A model generated the notes under the pieces. That model ran no database searches. It saw only the letters and a program-made list of their open reading frames with translations, and was not told where the DNA came from. A stretch of DNA of 64,000 bases, taken from Bacteroidales bacterium. GTDB taxonomy: Bacteria; Bacteroidota; Bacteroidia; Bacteroidales; F082. Numbering within the stretch: the first letter of the stretch is position 1; each line of letters starts with the position of its first letter. This document shows positions 17,726 to 25,694 of the stretch, piece by piece. The stretch lies in contig JAFGXS010000085.1 of assembly GCA_016936505.1 (NCBI GenBank), positions 1 through 64,000 on the forward strand, in the 5' to 3' direction. Position numbers and translations under genes: made by a program.

Positions 17726-18589
17726 CTATATTTCTGTTCCGTAGAACCGACCTCTTTTTTTCCAGTAGAAAATAATTAATAATCCAACCAGCATACCTCC
17801 AACATGTGCAAAATGTGCTACATTGTCACCCGGTCGGTTATCAAATCCCCAAAAAAGTTCCAGTAAACCGTAACCTAGTACAAACCATTTGGCTTTAATG
17901 GGAATAGCGAAATAGAGATAAATTACAGTGTTTGGGAACATCATTCCGAATGCCAGCAAAATGCCAAATATTGCACCTGAAGCTCCAATCACAATCATTT
18001 GATTGATCATTTCAGTTCTATAGTTTGACAGAAATGTAGCGATCTGCTGTAAAATGTCACCAGAAGCGGAACCATTTGCAAGAAGGGTTACATTTTTATT
18101 AAATGTATTGATGTCTTGTTGGCTGATGATACTGTTGTATTCCCCGATACGGAAACCGTATTCATGAAAATACTGCTGAATTCCGTCAGCCGTAGGGTGG
18201 CTGATAATTTGCTGAAGCATATCGAGATTGGGAGTCAGACTGATATGAATCCAGATAATGTAAACTACAGCTGAACCTAAACCTGTCAAGATGTAGTAGA
18301 GAAGAAATTTTTTACCTCCCCAAACATTTTCCATCACATTACCAAACATCCACAAGGCAAACATGTTGAAAATGATGTGTTCCCATCCGCCGTGTAGAAA
18401 CATATAGGTAAAGAATTGATAAATCCTGAAGTTGGGAGCACCCGGATAATGGAGTCCAAGAATGTTGATCAGATCAATGTTGTATTTTCTTAAAGCCAGC
18501 GTAGCTAAAAACATCAACCCGTTAATAATAAGCAGGTTTTTAACTACAGGGGGTAATATCCGAAATCCTGAAGGTTTGTATTGTTGCAT
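17726..18589 (-). CDS. Rhomboid family intramembrane serine protease (2)
   Basis: 287 residues. Catalytic GASG with Ser204 and AHVGG with His262; the TM2 region reads FTYMFLHGGWEHIIFNMFALWMFG. A loop of about 75 residues (118-195), rich in Gln/Asn/Ser, is inserted before the catalytic helix, longer than in typical bacterial rhomboids. It lies 27 bp downstream of mutL and 13 bp upstream of the other rhomboid gene, in one operon. The two share only the core motifs, so they are not a recent duplication. Confidence 0.9.
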   Translation of the reverse strand: MQQYKPSGFRILPPVVKNLLIINGLMFLATLALRKYNIDLINILGLHYPGAPNFRIYQFFTYMFLHGGWEHIIFNMFALWMFGNVMENVWGGKKFLLYYILTGLGSAVVYIIWIHISLTPNLDMLQQIISHPTADGIQQYFHEYGFRIGEYNSIISQQDINTFNKNVTLLANGSASGDILQQIATFLSNYRTEMINQMIVIGASGAIFGILLAFGMMFPNTVIYLYFAIPIKAKWFVLGYGLLELFWGFDNRPGDNVAHFAHVGGMLVGLLIIFYWKKRGRFYGTEI

Positions 18590-18616
18590 GAATCAGATTC
18601 TTTTACAATTGATATT

Positions 18617-20443
18617 TTAGGACCGCAAAAATGATTCCAGAGTTTCCGATGTGACAATTCCAATGATTTTACTGCCATCGGGTGCCTGTTCAGGCAGTTT
18701 GCAGGCAAATAAACGATCGAATAAGTCTGACATTTCTTCACTTGAAAGTGTAATTCCTTGTTTTACAGAAAGTTGAGATGCCATTGCCTTTGCCAGACGT
18801 ATGGTTCGGTCCATTCCCATGTCTTTACTTTGTTTTTTATATTCTTCAATTATTTTTTCCAGGCTTTCGGCAATATTTTGATCCTGAAGGTCGGCAGGTA
18901 TACCTTTTACTACAAATCGGGTTTTTCCGAAAGGTTCAAGATCAAACCCCATTTGTTCCAGTAAATCTTTAATTTCCGAAAGAATTGAGGTGTCTTCAGC
19001 TGAGAAATGAAGATCGAAAGGGAAAAGCTGTTGTTGCGATCCGGGACGATGTCCTTTCAGTTGCTCTACAAATTGCTCATAGAGAATACGTTCATGGGCT
19101 TTTTGCTGATGAATTAACATTAAACCTGAACGAACATTACAGGCAATATATTTTTTCTGAACCTGAAAAAAGAGCATGGGTTGCTTTTCTTCATCATATT
19201 TTTGTTCCGTCTGTATCTGAGTTTCCTGACGTACGTTTTTTTCAGGTTGATTGAACAACTTTTCCCATTGTTTGTCTGAAACAGAAGGTTTACTTTGTGT
19301 GTAAGTTGTTGGAAGCGATTGATTTTGATCGGTTCTGAATGGATTATAATCAGGATTTACACTGATTTGAGGTTGTTTAACAATGCCTGTGGCCGGGTTT
19401 TGTAATGCTGCTTCAACTGTTGGGTCAACATCAAAATCGATGGTTGGTGTCAGGTTGTGAATACCTACCGATTGCCGAACTGCTGCATGCAATACTGCAT
19501 AAACGTATTTTGAGTCTTTAAAGTTAATTTCAGTTTTTGTCGGATGAATATTTACATCTATTTCTGATGGGGCAATACTGATGTCAATAAAATATGAAGG
19601 GAACGAATCTCCCGGTAATAATTCACTAAATGCGTTGGTAACAGCATGGTTCAGATAAGCATGCTTAATGTATCGTTCGTTCACAAAAAAGTATTGCTCT
19701 CCACGGGTTTTTTTTGAGAATTCAGGTTTTACTATGAACCCATTAATAGAAAGAATATCTGTTTTTTGTTCAACGGGTAACAAACGCTGATCGTAAACTT
19801 TTCCAAACAAAGCTACAATGCGTTGTTTCAGGCTGCCTTTATAAAGTTGGTAAACAGTTTTTCCGTTATGGATAAAATGAAAAGCGATTTCAGGATGAAC
19901 AATGGCAACTCTTGAAAATTCTTCAACGATGTTGCGTGTTTCAGCAGTATGAGATTTTAGAAAGTTTCTTCTGGCAGGGACGTTAAAAAACAGGTTCTTC
20001 ACCTGAATTGTGGTTCCAACAGCACAAGAACATGCCTCTTGGCCAATAACCTGCGAACCTTCAATCCTTAAACAACTTCCGAGTTCATCTTCTTTTTGAC
20101 GACTTTTTATATCAACATGTGCAATTGCAGCAATTGAGGCCATGGCTTCACCACGGAATCCAAAGGTTCTAATAGAAAAAAGATCGTCGGCCTTAGTGAT
20201 TTTTGATGTGGCGTGGCGTTCAAAACACATACGAAGATCAATGGCCGACATTCCACAGCCATTATCTGTTAGCTGTATTAGCGATTTTCCGGCGTCCTTT
20301 ATAACAAGCATAATATCTGTGGCTCCTGCATCTACAGAATTTTCCAACAATTCTTTTACAGCAGATGCAGGCCTTTGAATAACTTCACCGGCAGCAATCT
20401 GATTGGCAACAGAATCGGGGAGGAGCTTAATGATATTGGACAT
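18617..20443 (-). CDS. mutL: DNA mismatch repair protein MutL
   Basis: 608 residues, usual for the family. The N-terminal GHKL ATPase has PASAVKELLENSVDAGAT (motif I), DNGCGM (II), FGFRGEAMASIA (III), then the NVPARRNFL transducer region and HPTKTEI. A linker rich in Gln/Pro/Thr (about 345-415) joins the C-terminal dimerisation domain. The metal-dependent endonuclease motif DQHA(X)2E(X)4E appears as HQQKAHERILYE, with His in place of the leading Asp, so nicking activity is uncertain. MutL couples MutS mismatch recognition to strand removal. It sits 12 bp downstream of a small membrane-protein gene and heads into two rhomboid genes. Confidence 0.95.
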   Translation of the reverse strand: MSNIIKLLPDSVANQIAAGEVIQRPASAVKELLENSVDAGATDIMLVIKDAGKSLIQLTDNGCGMSAIDLRMCFERHATSKITKADDLFSIRTFGFRGEAMASIAAIAHVDIKSRQKEDELGSCLRIEGSQVIGQEACSCAVGTTIQVKNLFFNVPARRNFLKSHTAETRNIVEEFSRVAIVHPEIAFHFIHNGKTVYQLYKGSLKQRIVALFGKVYDQRLLPVEQKTDILSINGFIVKPEFSKKTRGEQYFFVNERYIKHAYLNHAVTNAFSELLPGDSFPSYFIDISIAPSEIDVNIHPTKTEINFKDSKYVYAVLHAAVRQSVGIHNLTPTIDFDVDPTVEAALQNPATGIVKQPQISVNPDYNPFRTDQNQSLPTTYTQSKPSVSDKQWEKLFNQPEKNVRQETQIQTEQKYDEEKQPMLFFQVQKKYIACNVRSGLMLIHQQKAHERILYEQFVEQLKGHRPGSQQQLFPFDLHFSAEDTSILSEIKDLLEQMGFDLEPFGKTRFVVKGIPADLQDQNIAESLEKIIEEYKKQSKDMGMDRTIRLAKAMASQLSVKQGITLSSEEMSDLFDRLFACKLPEQAPDGSKIIGIVTSETLESFLRS

Positions 20444-20455
20444 ATGAAACAGTTC

Positions 20456-20767
20456 TTATTTTGCGATGACGCCGAACAACGCCAGAAAATTTTCAACTAA
20501 ATTGGTAAAAAGAACAACATAAATGCTTCCGGCAATCATTATTCCATATACTATATAAGTCAGAATGCGTGCCGAACTGTTTCCTCCATCTGATTCGCCC
20601 TTTTTCCAGCGCGACATCTGAAGACGTAATTTTTCTTCTTTAGATAATGACGAATCATAACCCAGTTCAGCTTTTCTGCGTTCCCATTCTTCTTTTTTCG
20701 GATCATAGTAACGCGGCTTATAGTTGTACTTTTTAGGTTGTGGAGTTTTGAACAATGAAAAGCGCAT
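20456..20767 (-). CDS. Small membrane protein, first gene of the mutL operon
   Basis: 103 residues. The N-terminal 65 residues are highly charged (PKKYNYKPRYYDPKKEEWER, then KEEKLRLQMSRWKKG) and the C-terminal 30 form one membrane helix (ILTYIVYGIMIAGSIYVVLF), giving a tail-anchored-like topology. Family name not recognised, though small proteins of this layout next to mutL recur in the phylum as I recall. A consensus -7 box lies 21 nt upstream of its ATG, and mutL follows after 12 bp, so it leads the operon. Confidence 0.75.
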   Translation of the reverse strand: MRFSLFKTPQPKKYNYKPRYYDPKKEEWERRKAELGYDSSLSKEEKLRLQMSRWKKGESDGGNSSARILTYIVYGIMIAGSIYVVLFTNLVENFLALFGVIAK

Positions 20768-20787
20768 GATTCTACTTGTTTATTGTG

Positions 20788-20795
20788 CAAAGATA
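20788..20795 (-). promoter_or_regulatory. -7 box (TATCTTTG) of the mutL operon
   Basis: The minus strand has TATCTTTGC, a perfect match to the Bacteroidetes consensus, 21 nt before the ATG at 20767. It shares the 119-bp divergent intergenic region with the GroES-like gene promoter. Confidence 0.6.
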
Positions 20796-20860
20796 CTATT
20801 TTTCCTCAGCAGTTTTCGTTTATAAGATCTCTTCAATTAACGTCTGTTGTCGTTTTTCAG

Positions 20861-20868
20861 TATTTTTG
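20861..20868 (+). promoter_or_regulatory. -7 box (TATTTTTG) of the GroES-like gene
   Basis: TATTTTTG matches TAnnTTTG and ends 18 nt before the ATG at 20887. A -33 element at the right distance is not obvious. Confidence 0.45.
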
Positions 20869-20886
20869 TTTTATTAAAATCAGAGT

Positions 20887-21264
20887 ATGTCCGACGAAAA
20901 AACAAAATGGCTCGAAAAGCTAATAGTGGTGGGCGACAGAGTACTCATCAAGCCTAAGTCTGAAGATTCGAAAACCTCAGGAGGATTGTACCTGCCACCC
21001 GGTTATAAAGAAAAGGAGGAAGTACAAAGTGGCTATGTAATGAAGGTTGGCCCGGGTTACCCTATTCCTGCTCCAAACGATGATTTTGATGAGCCATGGA
21101 AACCTAAAGGTGAGAATATTAATTATATTTCTCTACAGGTTGAAAGAGGCGATCTGGCTATCTTTTTGAAAAAAGGTGCTGTTGAAGTTCATTATCGGGG
21201 TGAGAAATACTACATCGTTTCGCAACATTCCATTTTATTGCTGGAACGCGATGATTTGGTTTAA
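20887..21264 (+). CDS. GroES-fold (Cpn10-like) protein, not the canonical GroES
   Basis: 125 residues. VVGDRVLIKPKSEDSKTSGG followed by LYLPPGYKEKEEVQSGYVMKV matches the Cpn10 beta-barrel and mobile-loop region; the end (GEKYYIVSQHSILLLERDDL) matches the barrel closure. Compared with GroES (about 95 residues) it has an extra segment of about 30 residues (KVGPGYPIPAPNDDFDEPW) and no groEL downstream. It may be a specialised co-chaperone or only use the fold. It is monocistronic, convergent with argS, and separated from it by 1 bp. Confidence 0.75.
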   Translation: MSDEKTKWLEKLIVVGDRVLIKPKSEDSKTSGGLYLPPGYKEKEEVQSGYVMKVGPGYPIPAPNDDFDEPWKPKGENINYISLQVERGDLAIFLKKGAVEVHYRGEKYYIVSQHSILLLERDDLV

Positions 21265-21265
21265 G

Positions 21266-23056
21266 CTACATCCTTTCAGGCATAGTAATTCCAAGCAGTC
21301 CCATTGAGGTTCTGAGTGTTCTGGCAGTAAATTCTGATAATTTAAGCCTGAAACTTCTTTTATTTGAATTGGTTTCTTTCAAGATCTGCAGATCATGGTA
21401 AAACTGATTATATTCTTTGGCCAGGTCGAATGAATAATTGGCAATCTGAGCCGGACTCATTTGGCTTCCTGCTATTTCAACAACCTGAGGGAATTCATGA
21501 AGCAGTTGTAACAACGTTTTTTCTTTTTTTTCCAGAGATGTAATGCTGGTTGGTTCTGAAAAATCAATACTGTTTTCTTCTGATTTTCGCAGAACCGAAC
21601 GAATTCGTGCGTGTGTGTACTGGATAAAAGGGCCAGTATTTCCGTTAAAATCGATAGATTCTTCAGGATTAAACATCATGTTTTTCTTGGGATCTACTTT
21701 AAGGATGAAATATTTAAGTGCTCCCAGTCCAATCATATCATACAATTCTTTGGATTCTTCCGCTGTAAAGTCGTCAAATTTACCCAGTTCTTCAGAAGTT
21801 TTCTTGGCTGTTTGAGCCATTTCTTCCATCAGATCATCAGCGTCAACAACTGTTCCTTCACGCGATTTCATCTTTCCGTGAGGTAATTCAACCATTCCGT
21901 ACGAAAGGTGATAAATTTTTTCAGCCCATTCGAAGCCTAATTTCTTCAAAATCCGTTTCAGTACATCGAAATGATAGTTTTGCTCATTTCCAACAACATA
22001 AATCAATTGTTGAGCATGATAATCATCGTAGCGTAAATGGGCGGTTCCAAGATCCTGAGTCATGTAAACTGAGGTGCCATCAGCACGAAGCAGCAGTTTT
22101 TCATCCAGTCCTTCATCTGACAGATCGCACCAAACCGAACCATTTTCTTTTTTGTAAAAAATGCCTTTTTCCAATCCTTGCTGAACCAGTTCTTTTCCCA
22201 AAAGATAGGTTTCAGATTCATAATACATTTTGTCGAAATCGACTCCCATTCTTTCATAGGTTACATCAAAACCGTCGTAAACCCATTGGTTCATCTCAGT
22301 CCAGAGTTGGCGAATTTCTTTATCACCAGCTTCCCATTTTTTAAGCATTTCTTGCGCTTCAATCATTAAAGGCGCTTTGCGTGCCGCATCGTCTTTATCC
22401 ATTCCACCGGCAGTAAGCTGGTCGATTTCCTTTTTATATTCCTTATCAAAAAGCACATAAAAATCACCTACAAGTTTATCACCTTTTTTATCTGAACTTT
22501 CAGGAGTAGCTTGGTTGCCCCATTTTTGCCAGGCAAGCATCGATTTGCAGATATGAATTCCTCTGTCGTTGACAAGGTTGGCTTTTACAACAGGAAATCC
22601 GTTTGCCTTTAAAATTTCGGCTGTTGACCATCCAAGTAAATTATTTCTGATGTGACCCAAATGAAGTGGTTTATTCGTATTGGGCGAAGAATATTCAATG
22701 ACAACAGGATTGGCATCTTTTTGAGTTTCTTTTAACCCAAATTTGCAATTGATGTGTTCCTTATAGTAAAACGATAACCAATAACTATCAGAAATGGTAA
22801 GGTTCAAAAATCCTTTAACCACATTGAAAGCTGACATTTCCTGTTGGTTGCTGACTAAAAAGTTTCCTAAATCTTCAGCAGTTTGTTCAGGAGATTTACG
22901 TGATATTTTCAACAAAGGAAAAACAACGACTGTCAGATCTCCTTCAAATTCAGGACGGGTTTTTTGAATCTGAAACTGTTCAGGTTCAATATTTTGTCCG
23001 TATAAATTAGTAATAGCTTCAGATAAACTTTTTGCCAGCAAGGATTCAATCATCAT
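21266..23056 (-). CDS. argS: Arginyl-tRNA synthetase
   Basis: Class I aminoacyl-tRNA synthetase of about 596 residues. The N-terminal additional domain is followed by the HIGH-type signature SSPNTNKPLHLGHIRNN, the KMSKS-type motif HGKMKSREG, the preceding LSYGMVELP, and a C-terminal DALR anticodon-binding domain ending LLGITMPERM. It charges tRNA-Arg. The frame is open further upstream (to 23119), but a -7 box lies between that point and the ATG pair at 23056/23053, so a start at MMIESLLAKSLSEAI is preferred. It ends tail to tail with the GroES-like gene. Confidence 0.95.
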   Translation of the reverse strand: MMIESLLAKSLSEAITNLYGQNIEPEQFQIQKTRPEFEGDLTVVVFPLLKISRKSPEQTAEDLGNFLVSNQQEMSAFNVVKGFLNLTISDSYWLSFYYKEHINCKFGLKETQKDANPVVIEYSSPNTNKPLHLGHIRNNLLGWSTAEILKANGFPVVKANLVNDRGIHICKSMLAWQKWGNQATPESSDKKGDKLVGDFYVLFDKEYKKEIDQLTAGGMDKDDAARKAPLMIEAQEMLKKWEAGDKEIRQLWTEMNQWVYDGFDVTYERMGVDFDKMYYESETYLLGKELVQQGLEKGIFYKKENGSVWCDLSDEGLDEKLLLRADGTSVYMTQDLGTAHLRYDDYHAQQLIYVVGNEQNYHFDVLKRILKKLGFEWAEKIYHLSYGMVELPHGKMKSREGTVVDADDLMEEMAQTAKKTSEELGKFDDFTAEESKELYDMIGLGALKYFILKVDPKKNMMFNPEESIDFNGNTGPFIQYTHARIRSVLRKSEENSIDFSEPTSITSLEKKEKTLLQLLHEFPQVVEIAGSQMSPAQIANYSFDLAKEYNQFYHDLQILKETNSNKRSFRLKLSEFTARTLRTSMGLLGITMPERM

Positions 23057-23076
23057 TTTAAAAATTTTTGAACCTG

Positions 23077-23084
23077 CAAAATTA
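23077..23084 (-). promoter_or_regulatory. -7 box (TAATTTTG) of argS
   Basis: TAATTTTGC on the minus strand, 20 nt before ATG 23056. It lies downstream of the longest possible start, which helps fix the argS start. Confidence 0.5.
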
Positions 23085-23152
23085 GAAAAAAAGCGCATAG
23101 ATAGAGAAGCTCTAATCATTGGTAAATTTTTTGCTCGCTTTTTACAATTGAT

Positions 23153-23160
23153 TAAATTTG
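23153..23160 (+). promoter_or_regulatory. -7 box (TAAATTTG) of the ferritin-like/VIT1 gene
   Basis: TAAATTTGC overlaps the beginning of the longest frame (TTG at 23148) and ends 17 nt before ATG 23178, supporting that ATG as the start. Confidence 0.5.
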
Positions 23161-23177
23161 CTGCAAAGCAAAAAACA

Positions 23178-24050
23178 ATGGAAAAGGGTAAAAGAAAAAT
23201 GTATTTAGCTCAGCAGCAGGCTGAAATTACTGAGTATCATGTTTATAAGAGATTAGCTGAATTGTCAAAGGATGAGGAAAACCGGAATACACTTGAGAAA
23301 ATCGCAGATGATGAAATGAGACATTATCATATCTGGAAGAATATTACAGATGAAGAACCCAAGCCCAAGATGTGGAAAGCTAATTATTATGTTTGGCTTG
23401 CACGAATTTTTGGTTTGAGTTTTGCTTTAAAACTAATGGAAAACGGGGAAGTGCATGCACAGGCTTTTTATAAAGAAGTTGGAAAAGAATATCCGGATGT
23501 TGAGAGTATCTTCAGCGATGAAGAAGATCATGAAAAGGAGTTGCTGAATATTTTAAATGATAAACGACTGGCTTATGTCGGTGCTGTTGTGCTGGGACTA
23601 AATGATGCTTTAGTAGAACTTACCGGTACTCTGGTTGGGTTAGCTTTTGCGTTTAACGATAACATGGTTATCGGTGTCACCGGGCTGATTATGGGGGTTG
23701 CTGCTGCGCTGTCTATGGCTGCTTCCGGATATCTGGCTTCACAGGAACAAGAAGAACAGGAAGATGTGAATCCAATTACTGCAGCTGTCTATACCGGGGT
23801 ATCCTATCTGGTCACCGTAGTGCTGTTGGTCTTCCCGTATTTTGTATTGTCAACGGCCAGATCAGCAACAATTCTCATGCTGGTCATTACCATTCTGATT
23901 ATTGCAGGATATAATTATTATATCTCGGTTGCTAAAGAAGTATCCTTTAGAAAGCGGTTTATTTCGATGACGATGATATCAGTTGTTGTGGGTGTGATTA
24001 CTTTCTTGATCGGTTATTTTGCTAAACACTTTTTGGGGGTGTCTGTTTAA
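23178..24050 (+). CDS. Ferritin-like domain/VIT1 (CCC1) fusion metal transporter, MbfA-like
   Basis: About 290 residues. The N-terminal half (about 1-130) is a rubrerythrin/ferritin-like four-helix domain with iron ligands in QAEITEYHVY, ADDEMRHYHIW, MENGEVHAQAFYKE and SDEEDHEKELL (E-x2-H patterns). The C-terminal half is a VIT1/CCC1 transporter with about five membrane helices, starting VGAVVLGLNDALVELTGTL, then GVAAALSMAASGYLASQEQEEQ. The family exports Fe2+ or Mn2+ from the cytosol, with the ferritin domain as sensor or oxidase. It is next to hydrogenase maturation genes but converges on hypB with a 29-bp 3' overlap, so it is not in their operon. Confidence 0.85.
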   Translation: MEKGKRKMYLAQQQAEITEYHVYKRLAELSKDEENRNTLEKIADDEMRHYHIWKNITDEEPKPKMWKANYYVWLARIFGLSFALKLMENGEVHAQAFYKEVGKEYPDVESIFSDEEDHEKELLNILNDKRLAYVGAVVLGLNDALVELTGTLVGLAFAFNDNMVIGVTGLIMGVAAALSMAASGYLASQEQEEQEDVNPITAAVYTGVSYLVTVVLLVFPYFVLSTARSATILMLVITILIIAGYNYYISVAKEVSFRKRFISMTMISVVVGVITFLIGYFAKHFLGVSV

Positions 24051-24819
24051 GGTTCATCTGGTTTTTTAGCCAATCATACCATTGATTCATACCTTCTCCG
24101 GTGGTGGCTGAGACTTCTATGAATTCCAGATGATGATTCACACGAAGAGCATATTCTTTGGCTTTTTCCACATCAAATTTTACGTAAGGTAGAAGATCTG
24201 TTTTATTGATTAAGCAGATATCAGATGAGAGAAACATGTCCGGATATTTAGCCGGTTTGTCATCGCCTTCGGTTACGCTGATAATGACCACACGTTTGTT
24301 TTCACCTAAATCGAAGAGGGCAGGGCAGACGAGATTCCCAACATTCTCAATAATTAATAGGGATTTTTCTTTGGGTTCCAATTCTTTTATTGCTTTATGA
24401 ATCATATCGCTGTCAAGGTGGCAACCACTGCCTGTGTTAACCTGAACAACTGGGACTTTTTGTGCTTCAATCCTGCGTGCATCATTAAAGGTTTGTTGAT
24501 CTCCTTCAATAACAGAAATATCCATTTCTTGTTTTAGATCATGGATGGTTCGTTCAAGCAAAGTGGTTTTTCCAGAACCTGGGGCACTGACCATATTGAT
24601 GGCAAAAATTTCTTTCGCTTCCAGGTAGCCCCGGTTTCGCTCTGCCAGTTGATTGTTTTTGAATAAAATATCCTGTTCTAAATCAACCACAGTTTTTTCA
24701 TGATGGTGATTATGATTGTGGTCGTGTTCAGGATGGAAAGAAATCTGTTGAGGATCAATCTTTCCGGGTTTGGCAATGGTTATCTGGTCTGTATGGTTAC
24801 ATCCGCAAGTTGTGCACAT
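24022..24819 (-). CDS. hypB: Hydrogenase nickel incorporation GTPase HypB
   Basis: 265 residues. The N-terminus has the high-affinity nickel motif MCTTCGC (residues 2-7) and a His-rich stretch (about 29-40, HPEHDHNHNHHH) for nickel storage. The SIMIBI GTPase has its P-loop at 78-86 (SAPGSGKTT), VIEGDQQTFNDARRI, IIENVGNLVCPA (the metal-site Cys at the dimer interface) and INKTDLLPY (NKxD). HypB with HypA delivers Ni to the HoxH precursor. It is the last gene of the hox operon, 20 bp after hypA, and its 3' end overlaps the VIT1-type gene on the other strand by 29 bp. Confidence 0.96.
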   Translation of the reverse strand: MCTTCGCNHTDQITIAKPGKIDPQQISFHPEHDHNHNHHHEKTVVDLEQDILFKNNQLAERNRGYLEAKEIFAINMVSAPGSGKTTLLERTIHDLKQEMDISVIEGDQQTFNDARRIEAQKVPVVQVNTGSGCHLDSDMIHKAIKELEPKEKSLLIIENVGNLVCPALFDLGENKRVVIISVTEGDDKPAKYPDMFLSSDICLINKTDLLPYVKFDVEKAKEYALRVNHHLEFIEVSATTGEGMNQWYDWLKNQMNLKQTPPKSV

Positions 24820-24839
24820 GGTTTTAGCTTTTTATTATT

Positions 24840-25187
24840 CTAATCACTAACTAAGGTCAGTGTTTTCACTCTTAATTCTTTTCCTTTGATGATTTCGGTA
24901 TAAAATTCTCCACATTTTGGACAGGCATCAAAATAGCTTTCCGTTTGAAATATATGTCCGCATCCTGAGCATTTTGCCATCCCTTCGGGGCGATGAACTA
25001 TGCGTTCTGCATTTTCAAGAACGGTCCCTGAAATTGAGCTTTGCCACGCAAAATCAAGCGCTTCCATTTCAACTCCCGACAAGGTTCCTATTTCCAATTC
25101 AATGGTTTCTACACTATTGGCTTTCGCTTTCTGAACTTCTTGTTGAGCCAGATCAACAATACTCATTACTATGGACAACTCATGCAT
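24840..25187 (-). CDS. hypA: Hydrogenase nickel insertion protein HypA
   Basis: 115 residues, standard length. MHELSIV at the N-terminus includes the nickel ligand His2, and the zinc site is CSGC (Cys73/76) plus CPKC (Cys89/92). It docks nickel-loaded HypB to the hydrogenase large subunit. It lies 3 bp downstream of the maturation protease gene and 20 bp upstream of hypB. Confidence 0.96.
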   Translation of the reverse strand: MHELSIVMSIVDLAQQEVQKAKANSVETIELEIGTLSGVEMEALDFAWQSSISGTVLENAERIVHRPEGMAKCSGCGHIFQTESYFDACPKCGEFYTEIIKGKELRVKTLTLVSD

Positions 25188-25190
25188 GGT

Positions 25191-25694
25191 TTAATGATTG
25201 GTTGTATCAAAGATATTGCTTTTGCCAACAAAAACTTCAATTTCATTGTTCAATAAAACCTTTTTCATGTGTTTCAGTGCCAGATTCAGATTTTCTTCTG
25301 CTTGTTCAGTCAAACTTTCAGCCATATCCCATTCGTAGCCTTTCATGTGTAAAAGATAAGCCTTGGGAGCCTTTTGAAAAAGATCGTGGCAAAGATGAAT
25401 GACATATCCGGGAGCTACTGCGTGCATGGTGAACTCGACGGTATCCGGTGAAGGTTTAATGGGAGTAAGGGCAAAAGAGTCCATGGTTTCCAGCGATGCG
25501 TCAGCAAATATTACAGTGTCATAGTGTGAGATGAGTTCCGCATCTTCGATGTTTAGTTGATAATTTGTTTCAATTGTTATATAGCCAGGCATAAATTCTT
25601 CTGCCCATTTTCCTATTTCATCTGCAAAAGCGATACCCAGGCCGTCGTCTCGACGACCCGGATTACCATAACCGTATATCAAAATATTGTTCAT
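25191..25694 (-). CDS. hoxW: Hydrogenase maturation endopeptidase (HoxW/HycI type)
   Basis: About 167 residues from ATG 25694, which overlaps the hoxH stop as ATGA; the frame is open further upstream but that part lies inside hoxH. The start ILIYGYGNPGRRDDGLGIAFAD has the peptidase signature with the nickel-binding Asp/Glu region; FADASLETMD gives the second conserved acidic site and HAVAPGYVIHLCHDL the conserved His. It removes the C-terminal peptide of HoxH after His459 once nickel is in place. Assignment as the HoxH-specific protease rests on the fused position in the operon. Confidence 0.9.
   Translation of the reverse strand: MNNILIYGYGNPGRRDDGLGIAFADEIGKWAEEFMPGYITIETNYQLNIEDAELISHYDTVIFADASLETMDSFALTPIKPSPDTVEFTMHAVAPGYVIHLCHDLFQKAPKAYLLHMKGYEWDMAESLTEQAEENLNLALKHMKKVLLNNEIEVFVGKSNIFDTTNH

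Noticed and set aside
24917..25402. A 161-codon plus-strand frame across hypA and the protease gene
   Set aside because: Antisense shadow of HypA and HoxW, both with complete motifs.
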